DNA of 7,580 nucleotides from Thermodesulfobacteriota bacterium. GTDB taxonomy: Bacteria > Desulfobacterota > Desulfomonilia > Desulfomonilales > Desulfomonilaceae. Below are positions 1-5,752 of the stretch, piece by piece (position 1 is the first letter of the stretch; every line of letters starts with the position of its first letter). Both the position numbers and the translations under genes were made by a program. The notes beneath the pieces are model-generated. The model saw only the letters and a list, made by a program, of their open reading frames with translations, did not search any database and was not told the origin of the DNA. The DNA is taken from NCBI GenBank assembly GCA_030837305.1, contig JAUPKT010000386.1, forward strand, positions 1 to 7,580, read 5' to 3'.

Positions 1-1052
1 CATAGCTTGTTGTCGAGTTTGTTTTGGTGGGCAAGGATGAGGTCGATATAGTGCCAAAAGATACCATCACCACCCAACAGAAATGAAGCATAGGCGGCAG
101 TTGCCGCTTCACATGCCAGTGGATGAAGGTTTCCGGCCAGCTTCCTGTTGCAGTTGGTAGAAAGAGGATAATTCTTGAGAACCAAGCGCAGGTGTTCAGG
201 GTTAAGATCAACCATGGCTCTCAGGAAAATCTCTTGCCTCAAGCAGACGGGACACTGCAGGTCGGTAAAAAGAATGATGGGATATGGAGCCTGAGGGGAA
301 CCGTACACGGGATCCTTGTCATCAATAGACACCTTGTAGTCGGGTGAGGCCAAGACCATAACCTTTACTACCTGAGGATCCTTTGCCAGTTTTTCATATT
401 TTTCTTGGGCGTTCACAAGGCCTACTGATTTTTCTATCCAGCCGATTCCGACTATGACGATGGTCCCAGCAAGAAAGGCTGAGATGACCAGGTATGTCCT
501 TTCCAAGACCGTGGCCTGTGACGGGTATTCAAGGACAGCTCTTTTTTTCCGTGCGATGAATATTGCGCTGCAGAGAGCCACCAAGTTCACTGCGTGGACC
601 ACAATGCACCAGGTACAAACAAAATCCACTTCAAAGATCATGAGATAGGAGAAGTATGCACTGAAGACTATAGCCAGGGACAAATAGACAACCATGTTGA
701 TCAGGGCATTGCTTCTCAACCGAGGAATCATCAGCCCATTGGAGGCAAACCAAAACAGCATGACAAAACCTGCGAGACCAACAACAGACGATGGAAAATA
801 GTCAAAGAGTACTGCGAACTGGGTTTGGAGCACCGCATCGCAGTTTACGGTTGCCGTGGGGCGACAGAGTGTTGACTCGGGGACTGATCCGTATTCTGCC
901 GTCAATAGTACATGACGGTACGACAGAAAACTCGTCGCAAAAATGCCCACAAGAGACAAGGAAAGGAAAAAGGCGAAGACCCCGGGGCCTATGTGCGGCT
1001 TGTTTTGGATCTCATGGGAGAGGCCTGTGTTTTCGGCATTTCCTGGCAACAT
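1..1052 (-). CDS. VKOR-thioredoxin fusion protein, disulfide-bond oxidase (partial, C-terminus beyond left edge)
   Basis: Reading the minus strand from ATG at 1052 gives 350 uninterrupted codons that leave the window still open. The N-terminal half is a membrane domain of the vitamin K epoxide reductase family, with hydrophobic helices at about residues 24-45, 87-108, 117-140 and 147-167. It carries the loop cysteine pair C63/C71 (VNCDAVL context) and the active-site CTWC (C146-C149). A further helix (about 187-206) leads to a thioredoxin/DsbA-like domain with CPVC (C267-C270) and, further on, C301 and the HPLACEAA segment (C314) typical of these fusions. Known family role: the VKOR domain reoxidises the partner thioredoxin domain and passes electrons to quinone, so the pair does the job of DsbB plus DsbA outside the cytoplasm. 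An in-frame TAA lies six codons upstream of the ATG and no other start intervenes; the ribosome site is weak (GAG just upstream). It is probably transcribed alone. The missing C-terminus is due to the window edge, not a mutation. Confidence 0.9.
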   Translation of the reverse strand, partial: MLPGNAENTGLSHEIQNKPHIGPGVFAFFLSLSLVGIFATSFLSYRHVLLTAEYGSVPESTLCRPTATVNCDAVLQTQFAVLFDYFPSSVVGLAGFVMLFWFASNGLMIPRLRSNALINMVVYLSLAIVFSAYFSYLMIFEVDFVCTWCIVVHAVNLVALCSAIFIARKKRAVLEYPSQATVLERTYLVISAFLAGTIVIVGIGWIEKSVGLVNAQEKYEKLAKDPQVVKVMVLASPDYKVSIDDKDPVYGSPQAPYPIILFTDLQCPVCLRQEIFLRAMVDLNPEHLRLVLKNYPLSTNCNRKLAGNLHPLACEAATAAYASFLLGGDGIFWHYIDLILAHQNKLDNKL

Positions 1053-1121
1053 ACTCTCAGTCGCTTGTTATGCTTATAACCGTTCTCGAAAGTAAACGCG
1101 AACTGTGCGCATAATTTTGTC

Positions 1122-1183
1122 TGTCATTCACTCGAGAGAGGGAATCCAGGAATTCTGGATGCCGGATCGAGTCCGGCATGACA
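1122..1183. repeat. 62-bp palindromic repeat (REP/MITE-like), TGTCAT...ATGACA ends
   Basis: The element begins TGTCATTC (1122) and ends ATGACA (1183), so its ends are inverted copies. Inside are two perfect stems: ATCCAG/CTGGAT around a 5-base centre (1144-1160) and GCCGGA/TCCGGC around a 5-base loop (1161-1177). The layout matches a widespread family of dispersed intergenic palindromes in Proteobacteria, whose right arm commonly reads GGATGCCGG...CCGGCATGACA. The left arm here (about 1130-1143) no longer forms a clean GC hairpin, suggesting decay. Such elements are usually non-coding, mobilised in trans or acting as transcript-end structures. Family membership is from memory, not from a search. 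Confidence 0.75.
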
Positions 1184-1349
1184 AGGCAAGAGCCAGTGCC
1201 GATTTCTGCCCATCACGGTGCCCTCGTCGTGAACAAGTCGGTTCAAGGTATACTATCTTCAATTTCGGTCTCATTCCGACACAACTTTTGAGAAGCGCTC
1301 TAGCGGAGCTAAGCCCTGTGGAACTGGTATGGCCTGAAGTTTTCTTATT

Positions 1350-1369
1350 GGCAAAATGACTCATTTGCC
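1350..1369. promoter_or_regulatory. Near-perfect dyad, possible operator or 3' end hairpin
   Basis: GGCAAA and TTTGCC flank an inner TGA-C-TCA, with a single extra A interrupting the left arm. This gives a 9-bp inverted repeat about 20 bp beyond the stop of the leftward zinc-ribbon gene. On neither strand is it followed by a T-run, so it is not a standard intrinsic terminator. It could be a protein-binding site or a stabilising 3' hairpin for the coaE transcript. Confidence 0.35.
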
Positions 1370-1388
1370 CGCGAGAACCTGGGAGGCT

Positions 1389-1892
1389 CTATTTTTCCCA
1401 TTCTTCAACATTCGAGCGACTGGGATCAAGGATCGTGACTTTTGAATTCTTCAGAGCCAACCATTTCTTGCATTTCTGACATTCGATTCTGACACCTGTT
1501 TTTTTTACCACTTTCGTGACAGAAATCCTGCACTCGTCGCAAATAATTTGAGCTGTCTCCAAAGAATCCAGGACGTATGCTTCCCAAATCTGACCGCTGG
1601 CTGGTTCAATTTCCAGGAGTTTCTTTACCGCCAGCACCATCGATGCCGCATCTGATGCGAGAAACCTGTCATGAGCGGATGTCTTTTCTATGGTCTCCAC
1701 CAAGTGCTTGAAATCTGCTTCGTTACCTACCCGATAATCTTTTTTGTCGGCTTTCCGACGGGGACTTCTTGGTGGTGATGATCGAATAGGCCGCAGTCTC
1801 GACTTCAAGCTGTCTACTTTTTCCGGGTACGTGCGCATGTACCAAACCAGGAATATAACAACCCAGACTCCTATACCTATGATAATTTCCAT
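1389..1892 (-). CDS. Membrane-anchored zinc-ribbon protein of unknown function
   Basis: The 167-residue product opens with one strongly hydrophobic segment (about residues 2-18, start MEIIIGIGVW), then turns basic and proline-rich (about 24-51), suggesting an N-terminal anchor with the rest in the cytoplasm. A mixed helical region (about 55-115) follows. Near the C-terminus are two CxxC pairs, C118/C121 and C138/C141, spaced as in a four-cysteine zinc ribbon. I do not recognise the family. The frame is open further upstream to a TTG at 1937 overlapping the coaE stop, but that TTG has no ribosome site. The ATG at 1892 has GAGAG about 9 bases upstream and puts the hydrophobic segment at the very start, so I prefer it. 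It lies 41 bp after coaE on the same strand and is probably co-transcribed. Nothing ties it to CoA synthesis beyond position. Confidence 0.65.
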   Translation of the reverse strand: MEIIIGIGVWVVIFLVWYMRTYPEKVDSLKSRLRPIRSSPPRSPRRKADKKDYRVGNEADFKHLVETIEKTSAHDRFLASDAASMVLAVKKLLEIEPASGQIWEAYVLDSLETAQIICDECRISVTKVVKKTGVRIECQKCKKWLALKNSKVTILDPSRSNVEEWEK

Positions 1893-1933
1893 TAGGTTAT
1901 CTCTCGATCTACTTGTAACCAGGAGGCTGAGAC

Positions 1934-2593
1934 TCAACGAGCTTGTTTGATGTCTCTGAGTCCCTCTCTCACGTTTACCCCTGCTGCCTTCCGTTCTGCT
2001 AGCCGCAACAATTGTCTGAGAGTTGATCTCACTTTTTCGCGAGTTTCGTCTAATGTGCCGTGGTTGTCCAATATTATGTCGGATCGTCGTTTCTTTTCCT
2101 CTATTGAGATCTGTGCATCCAGTCGCTCACGCATTGTTGTCTGATTCAGGGCGTCTCTCGCCATCAACCGCTCTTCTTGAGTCTCTCTAGGAACATAAAC
2201 GAGCACTACCACATCGAAAGCGTCCTCCCAGTTTGCTTCAAAGAGAAGCGGCACATCAACTATTGCCAGAGTGTAGCCTTGACGGACATATTCGCTCAAC
2301 TGTCTGTCCTTTTCTTCGGCAACCCAGGGATGGATGATGGATTCCAAGAGCTTTCGTTTTGGCCGGTCACTGAAGACTACCCTTGCCATGGCAACGCGGT
2401 CTAGACCGCCTTCTTTGTGCAGTACGTCGGGGCCAAATACTCGGGCAATTTCTTGGATCGCTGAGGAGCCCGGCATGACCGCCTGATGGGCGAGTTCATC
2501 AGCACATATGACCGGAATGCCCTCATCTGCAAACATTCCGCTGACTGTGCTCTTTCCCGACGCGATACCGCCGGTGAGTCCGGCAACTAACAT
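1934..2593 (-). CDS. coaE: Dephospho-CoA kinase
   Basis: CoaE phosphorylates the 3'-hydroxyl of the ribose in dephospho-CoA using ATP, the last step of coenzyme A synthesis, in the cytoplasm. The 219-residue product begins MLVAGLTGGI and has the P-loop at residues 8-16 (GGIASGKST, with K14). It also has the substrate-side ADELAH segment (31-36), the SIIHPW segment (85-90), VPLLFE (114-119), the lid region with RLDAQ (157-161) and SDIILDN (171-177). Length and order of motifs fit the family. The frame stays open 39 codons upstream to 2710, but that extension does not resemble CoaE. The ATG at 2593 has AAGGA about 7 bases upstream, which settles the start. The zinc-ribbon gene follows closely downstream. 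The C-terminal 20 or so residues are basic and go slightly past the usual domain end. Confidence 0.96.
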   Translation of the reverse strand: MLVAGLTGGIASGKSTVSGMFADEGIPVICADELAHQAVMPGSSAIQEIARVFGPDVLHKEGGLDRVAMARVVFSDRPKRKLLESIIHPWVAEEKDRQLSEYVRQGYTLAIVDVPLLFEANWEDAFDVVVLVYVPRETQEERLMARDALNQTTMRERLDAQISIEEKKRRSDIILDNHGTLDETREKVRSTLRQLLRLAERKAAGVNVREGLRDIKQAR

Positions 2594-2939
2594 GAGTGGA
2601 TCCTTGTCGCAGTTCGAGGAAGTCGGCCTTAGTACCAAGAAAGCGGCCAAACCCTCTGAACGACGAGACGCTGCTATAGTCCTGAGGTAGTTCTTGGTTG
2701 GTCCTCCCAACCCCTCCTCGTCGTTTAGCGTTGTGCCTCATGGTGCCCCCTTGACTTATTGGGGCTGGACATGTTGCTGAGGTCATAAATTAGCACCACA
2801 TAGCTCACACTTCAAGTCTTGAGCAATCACTGTTGAACCAGAGCATTACTCATTGACTTATTTGGTTTTTTTATTTATATTTTTTGCACAAAATTCTGTT
2901 CTGCACCGCCGCAGCGGACACAGTCGGAGAGTCTGGATC
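2594..2939. other. Divergent intergenic region between coaE and the small tail-anchored protein gene
   Basis: This stretch separates two genes transcribed away from each other and should hold both promoters. The plus-strand promoter at 2853-2881 is clear and listed separately. For coaE the best minus-strand candidate is weak: TTGAAG (plus 2810-2815), 17 bp, TAATTT (plus 2787-2792), only three matches in the -10. The ten bases TTGACTTATT occur twice, at 2751-2760 and 2853-2862. If the coaE promoter is right, the coaE transcript has a leader near 190 bases. Short frames here, including one with a CELCG segment on the minus strand (about 2784-2832), are broken by stops and I do not call them genes. 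Confidence 0.5.
2853..2881 (+). promoter_or_regulatory. Sigma70-type promoter for the small membrane protein gene
   Basis: TTGACT at 2853-2858 and TATATT at 2876-2881 are separated by exactly 17 bp, each matching the consensus hexamer at five of six positions, in an AT-rich run. The predicted start of transcription is near 2888, giving a leader of about 50 bases before the ATG at 2940. Confidence 0.6.
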
Positions 2940-3218
2940 ATGAAACTTAGCCCTTGGGGATTGTTGCGTAAGACTGTCGGTACAAACCGTCAGACTGAAA
3001 GCCTCGTTCAATTCAAGCCGCTGCGCGGCTTGCCCGAAGTAACAGGAATCAACGAAGAAGACATTCCCTGGGCAGTCATAGTCGAAGACAAACCCGGGTC
3101 GGGGATTTCTCAGGCACAGGCGTCAGTACAAAGACGAACCCACGGAGCCCCACCAATTCCTGTACTGGTTATCTTGCCCATCATGATTGCGCTCATGGCG
3201 TTGGTTTTGGCCGAATAG
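2940..3218 (+). CDS. Small protein with C-terminal membrane segment, unknown function
   Basis: The 92-residue product starts MKLSPWGLLR. It has a soluble, mixed-charge N-terminal portion (1-70, with an acidic patch NEEDIPWAVIVED around 38-50) and ends in a hydrophobic stretch (about 73-90, PIPVLVILPIMIALMALVLAE), so it looks tail-anchored in the inner membrane facing the cytoplasm. I recognise no family. The start is chosen because GGAGAG lies 8 bases before the ATG at 2940; the frame is open up to about 2853, but that part overlaps the promoter and reads as non-coding. The good promoter upstream supports a real gene. It is followed by 222 bp before serA with no terminator visible, so read-through into serA is possible. 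No cysteines and no catalytic motif are seen. Confidence 0.6.
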   Translation: MKLSPWGLLRKTVGTNRQTESLVQFKPLRGLPEVTGINEEDIPWAVIVEDKPGSGISQAQASVQRRTHGAPPIPVLVILPIMIALMALVLAE

Positions 3219-3223
3219 CATTC

Positions 3224-3266
3224 TTGACAGGCTCAACCATTCCTGATAAAAATTAAAAATTATCAG
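3224..3266 (+). promoter_or_regulatory. Candidate serA promoter with overlapping AT-rich dyad (possible operator)
   Basis: A perfect TTGACA at 3224-3229 is followed after 17 bp by TAAAAA (3247-3252), a four-of-six -10. The inverted repeat CTGATAA (3243-3249) / TTATCAG (3260-3266), with a 10-base AT spacer, covers that -10. A dyad in this place is where a repressor would act. It has no GC-rich stem or T-tail, so a terminator for the upstream gene is less likely. The regulator is unknown. Confidence 0.4.
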
Positions 3267-3328
3267 TTACATCTGCAACATTTCGGTATCCAACAACGTT
3301 TCTGAGAAGGATTTGAACGAGGACGATG

Positions 3329-3351
3329 GTTTGTGCGAACAGCGCACAAAC
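3329..3351 (+). promoter_or_regulatory. 9-bp perfect hairpin in the serA leader
   Basis: GTTTGTGCG (3329-3337) pairs perfectly with CGCACAAAC (3343-3351) around the loop AACAG. It lies 90 bases before the serA start and is not followed by a T-run, so it is not a standard terminator. It could be a leader RNA structure affecting stability or translation, or a dyad bound by a protein on DNA. Confidence 0.45.
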
Positions 3352-3440
3352 GAATTGTCGATAGTGGTTGTAGTCGGTTGGCATTCGTAATGAAGGTCCG
3401 ATCGAGCATGAAAAACGCGCGTAACAAAGGAGAAGTTGTC

Positions 3441-5021
3441 GTGAAGGTCCTGGTTTCGGATAATCTTTCGGAGTTAGGTGTCAAGATCTTTCGTGAGGCG
3501 GAAGGAATAGAGGTCGATGTTAAGGTTGGCTTGAGTCCTGATGAGTTGAAACAGGTTATCCGGGACTATGACGGGCTGGCCGTTAGAGGAGCCACGAAAG
3601 TAACTGAAGAGGTCATCGCTGTCGCCGAGAAGCTGAAGGTCATAGGACGAGCGGGAACCGGCCTGGACAACGTGAATATTCCTGCCGCCTCCAAGAGAGG
3701 GATTGTGGTCATGAACACACCGGGAGGGAATACGGTGACCACTGCGGAGCACGCCGTCACCATGATGATGTCGTTGGCGCGAAACATTCCCCAGGCTGAT
3801 TACTCCATGAAGCAGGGGAAATGGGAGAAAAAGAAGTTTTCGGGGACGGAGATTTTCAATAAGACGCTGGGAATTATCGGCTTGGGGAAAATTGGGTCAG
3901 TGGTAGCAGATCGAGCCATGGGTCTTGGCATGACTATTTTAGCATATGATCCCTTCCTGTCGGAAGATCAGGCAAAGCAAATGGGAATTAGATTGGGGAA
4001 TCTGGACACGGTCTTTGCAGAAGCCGATTTCATTACCTTGCATGTTCCTCTCACCGACGATACGCGAGGCCTTATAAATGCTCAAAATATTGCCAAGATG
4101 AAAGATGGGGTGAGGATCGTCAATTGTTCAAGAGGACCGGTGGTCAATGAGGAGGACCTTGCAGATGCCATAGAATCCGGCAAAGTTGCTGGAGCGGCCC
4201 TGGATGTGTACTCGACGGAGCCTCCAGGATTGACGAGACTCATAACGCTGGATCGAGTGATTTGCACACCACATTTGGGAGCTTCCACCCAAGAAGCGCA
4301 GGACAACGTTGCGGTGGCGGTGGCGGCACAGATCAGAGACTACCTTCTTTATGGAACGATTCGCAACGCGGTGAATGCACCCGCGGTTTCCGGCGAAGCC
4401 CTTGAGAGGCTCAAGCCGTATCTGGATCTTGCTGAAAGACTTGGATTGTTTCTCGGTCAAACCATACAAACAGGCATCAAGAGCGTGGAAGCCCAGTATT
4501 GCGGTGATGTATCGGAAATGGAACTCAAGCCCATCACGACAACGTTCCTCACCGGCCTGCTCACACCGATTATGAAGGAAGATGTCAACCAGGTAAACGC
4601 TCCGATGGTTGCAGAGGAGAGAGGAATAGTAGTTTCAGAGACGAAGGTGAAAAAATCGGAGAATTTCATTTCCTTGCTCCGGTATAAAGTGGTGACCGAG
4701 CGCAAAGACCACGTAGTGGAGGGTACGCTTTTCGGCAAATCAGAGCCGAGAATGGTGAGATACGGCTCATTCCGAGGGGAGTTCGATTTGTCCGGAGAAC
4801 TGGTACTGGTCCATGCGCTGGATAAGCCCGGGGTGATCGGCAAAGTCGGAGCGACACTGGGCGACAAAGGTATTAACATTTCTCACCTGCAGTTTGCCCG
4901 TCAGCGCGAGGGAGGCGAGGCTCTCTTGTTCTTGAATACTGATGCTAAGCCGGGACTGGAAGTGATGGATGCTCTGGCAAAGCTTGACCATGTTTCGTGG
5001 GTGAAGCGACTGACGATATGA
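3441..5021 (+). CDS. serA: D-3-phosphoglycerate dehydrogenase
   Basis: SerA oxidises 3-phosphoglycerate to 3-phosphohydroxypyruvate with NAD, the first committed step of serine synthesis. The 526-residue product is the long form. It has an N-terminal substrate-binding domain with RAGTGLDN (70-77) and a Rossmann core with GLGKIG (147-152) and the NAD-ribose aspartate D170. The catalytic trio is R231 (NCSRG), E260 (STEPP) and H278 (TPHLG). An intervening allosteric domain (about 315-450) and a C-terminal ACT domain (about 453-526, DKPGVIGKVG) follow; in this form the last two usually mediate serine feedback. I start it at GTG 3441 because AAAGGAG sits 8 bases upstream and MKVLVSDNLS matches the family start; the frame is open 36 codons further up, a trap for automatic start calls. 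It heads a tight gene run with DUF3786, cooC and folD. Serine made here can feed C1 units to the folate pathway via serine hydroxymethyltransferase. Confidence 0.97.
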   Translation: MKVLVSDNLSELGVKIFREAEGIEVDVKVGLSPDELKQVIRDYDGLAVRGATKVTEEVIAVAEKLKVIGRAGTGLDNVNIPAASKRGIVVMNTPGGNTVTTAEHAVTMMMSLARNIPQADYSMKQGKWEKKKFSGTEIFNKTLGIIGLGKIGSVVADRAMGLGMTILAYDPFLSEDQAKQMGIRLGNLDTVFAEADFITLHVPLTDDTRGLINAQNIAKMKDGVRIVNCSRGPVVNEEDLADAIESGKVAGAALDVYSTEPPGLTRLITLDRVICTPHLGASTQEAQDNVAVAVAAQIRDYLLYGTIRNAVNAPAVSGEALERLKPYLDLAERLGLFLGQTIQTGIKSVEAQYCGDVSEMELKPITTTFLTGLLTPIMKEDVNQVNAPMVAEERGIVVSETKVKKSENFISLLRYKVVTERKDHVVEGTLFGKSEPRMVRYGSFRGEFDLSGELVLVHALDKPGVIGKVGATLGDKGINISHLQFARQREGGEALLFLNTDAKPGLEVMDALAKLDHVSWVKRLTI

Positions 5022-5034
5022 TCGAGAGCAAACG

Positions 5035-5679
5035 ATGCTGAACATTAAGGATCTATCCCGGCCGGAACTCCCGAAGCAAGACAACTATGAACAGGCGCTT
5101 CGAATAGGTCTTGAGATTTTGGAACGCAAAGATCCCGGGCGTGTGGCAGCAAGATCAGGCTGTGATTTTTTGGATAGGGCGATCATCGTTCCGTATCTCG
5201 AACGCCACGTAGTCTTTGAACCCAACCAGAAGAAGTTCTCCATAGGGGAAACAGGCGACGAGGCTCCGATTTGGCTGGCCATCCTTGTGCTGCACTATTT
5301 AAATAACGCTGACGGAAGACTCCCAACCGGAACCCTGAAGCACTTCAGGGAGTTCAAAGAGGGTCACTTTTACGAACCCGCCTTTAACCGCAGAACCAAG
5401 GAAATTCTTGTGCAAGTGTTTGGGCATGCTCCGGAACTCATGAAGAAAGCGGCCCTCAAGCTGAACGGCAAGATAATCGATACGGGCGATGCCGCCGTTG
5501 AGTTGGCGTATTTCCCTTATCTTCCCGTCACTTGTATTCTGTGGACTGGTGATGAGGAATTCCCCCCTGAGGCAAGCGTACTGTTTGACGAGACCGCGAA
5601 TCTTTTTTTTAGCGCTGAAGACATGGCGGTGGCGGGGCAGATGGCGGTCCTGGAGTTGCTTAAGGCATCACGTCAATAG
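5035..5679 (+). CDS. DUF3786 family protein of unknown function
   Basis: The 214-residue product is soluble, with no signal peptide or membrane segment. It resembles DUF3786 proteins, which I recall from anaerobic bacteria and archaea, through a chain of features: IIVPYLERHVVF (50-61), a WLAILVLHYLNNADG segment (80-94), FREF...FYEPAFNRR (104-120), LPVTCILWTGDEEFPPEA (163-180) and LFDETANLFF (183-192). No CxxC or histidine cluster suggests an obvious metal site; the only cysteines are C43 and C167. Function is not known. It begins 13 bp after the serA stop, with only a weak GAGAG ribosome site, so translational coupling to serA is plausible. The position between serA and the CO dehydrogenase maturation gene, with folD beyond, points to C1, corrinoid or CO dehydrogenase chemistry; that is inference from context. 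The family call is from recalled sequence pattern, not a search. Confidence 0.82.
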   Translation: MLNIKDLSRPELPKQDNYEQALRIGLEILERKDPGRVAARSGCDFLDRAIIVPYLERHVVFEPNQKKFSIGETGDEAPIWLAILVLHYLNNADGRLPTGTLKHFREFKEGHFYEPAFNRRTKEILVQVFGHAPELMKKAALKLNGKIIDTGDAAVELAYFPYLPVTCILWTGDEEFPPEASVLFDETANLFFSAEDMAVAGQMAVLELLKASRQ

Positions 5680-5752
5680 ACTTCCCTTCAAGGAGAAGCA
5701 TGCATAAAGGATGAGTTACAATTAGCAATAAACTCCTTGGAAAGCAGGAAGA
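5680..5752 (+). promoter_or_regulatory. cooC leader with strong ribosome site, mini-ORF and inverted repeat
   Basis: AAGGAG (5690-5695) stands 4 bases before ATG 5700, which opens only MHKG then TGA at 5712-5714. CAAGGAG (5689-5695) is perfectly complementary to CTCCTTG (5733-5739), so the mini-ORF's ribosome site can pair with the segment just before cooC's own site. It may be a translational leader or only the remains of an older gene start. Confidence 0.3.

Larger units (their letters stand above)
1053..1388. other. Intergenic region between the VKOR fusion and the zinc-ribbon gene
   Basis: Neither strand shows a convincing gene here; the open frames on the two strands mirror each other across the repeat. 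The stretch must hold the promoter of the VKOR gene. On the minus strand the best -10-like hexamer is TATAAG (plus positions 1073-1078), but no good -35 lies at the right distance. It also contains the palindromic element at 1122-1183 and the dyad at 1350-1369, listed separately. The remainder (about 1184-1349) shows nothing I can name. Confidence 0.6.
3219..3440 (+). other. serA leader region
   Basis: No separate gene is supported here. The stretch holds a candidate promoter with an overlapping dyad (3224-3266), a strong hairpin (3329-3351) and the serA ribosome site AAAGGAG (3426-3432), listed or discussed separately. The serA frame stays open through 3333-3440 with ATG codons at 3390 and 3408, but these lack convincing ribosome sites. 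Confidence 0.55.

Noticed and set aside
123..1359. Several plus-strand open frames across the left third
   Set aside because: They lie opposite the VKOR fusion gene or across the palindromic repeat, have no ribosome sites of note and no recognisable domains.
2594..2710. N-terminal extension of CoaE by 39 residues
   Set aside because: The extension has no family similarity, and AAGGA upstream of ATG 2593 with the P-loop immediately after gives the normal CoaE start.
2523..2786. Arginine-rich minus-strand frame starting after GGGGGCACC
   Set aside because: Most of it overlaps the coaE leader and the coaE coding region out of frame; the low-complexity basic start is explained by GGAGG-type base content.
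2784..2832. Minus-strand short frame containing KCELCGANL, followed in another frame by a basic HNAKRR segment, faintly like the start of ribosomal protein L28
   Set aside because: The frame ends after about 15 codons, a frameshift is needed to join the pieces, and the rest does not match L28. Chance resemblance is more likely than a pseudogene.
2751..2862. Direct repeat TTGACTTATT at 2751-2760 and 2853-2862
   Set aside because: Only ten bases match; the second copy is explained as a -35 region, and the first has no -10 at the proper distance.
3219..3440. A known riboswitch upstream of serA
   Set aside because: The visible hairpin and dyad do not match the consensus of any riboswitch class I know; no conserved core could be identified by eye.
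4082..4879. Long minus-strand frames inside serA
   Set aside because: They are out-of-frame shadows of a gene with complete domain and active-site evidence.
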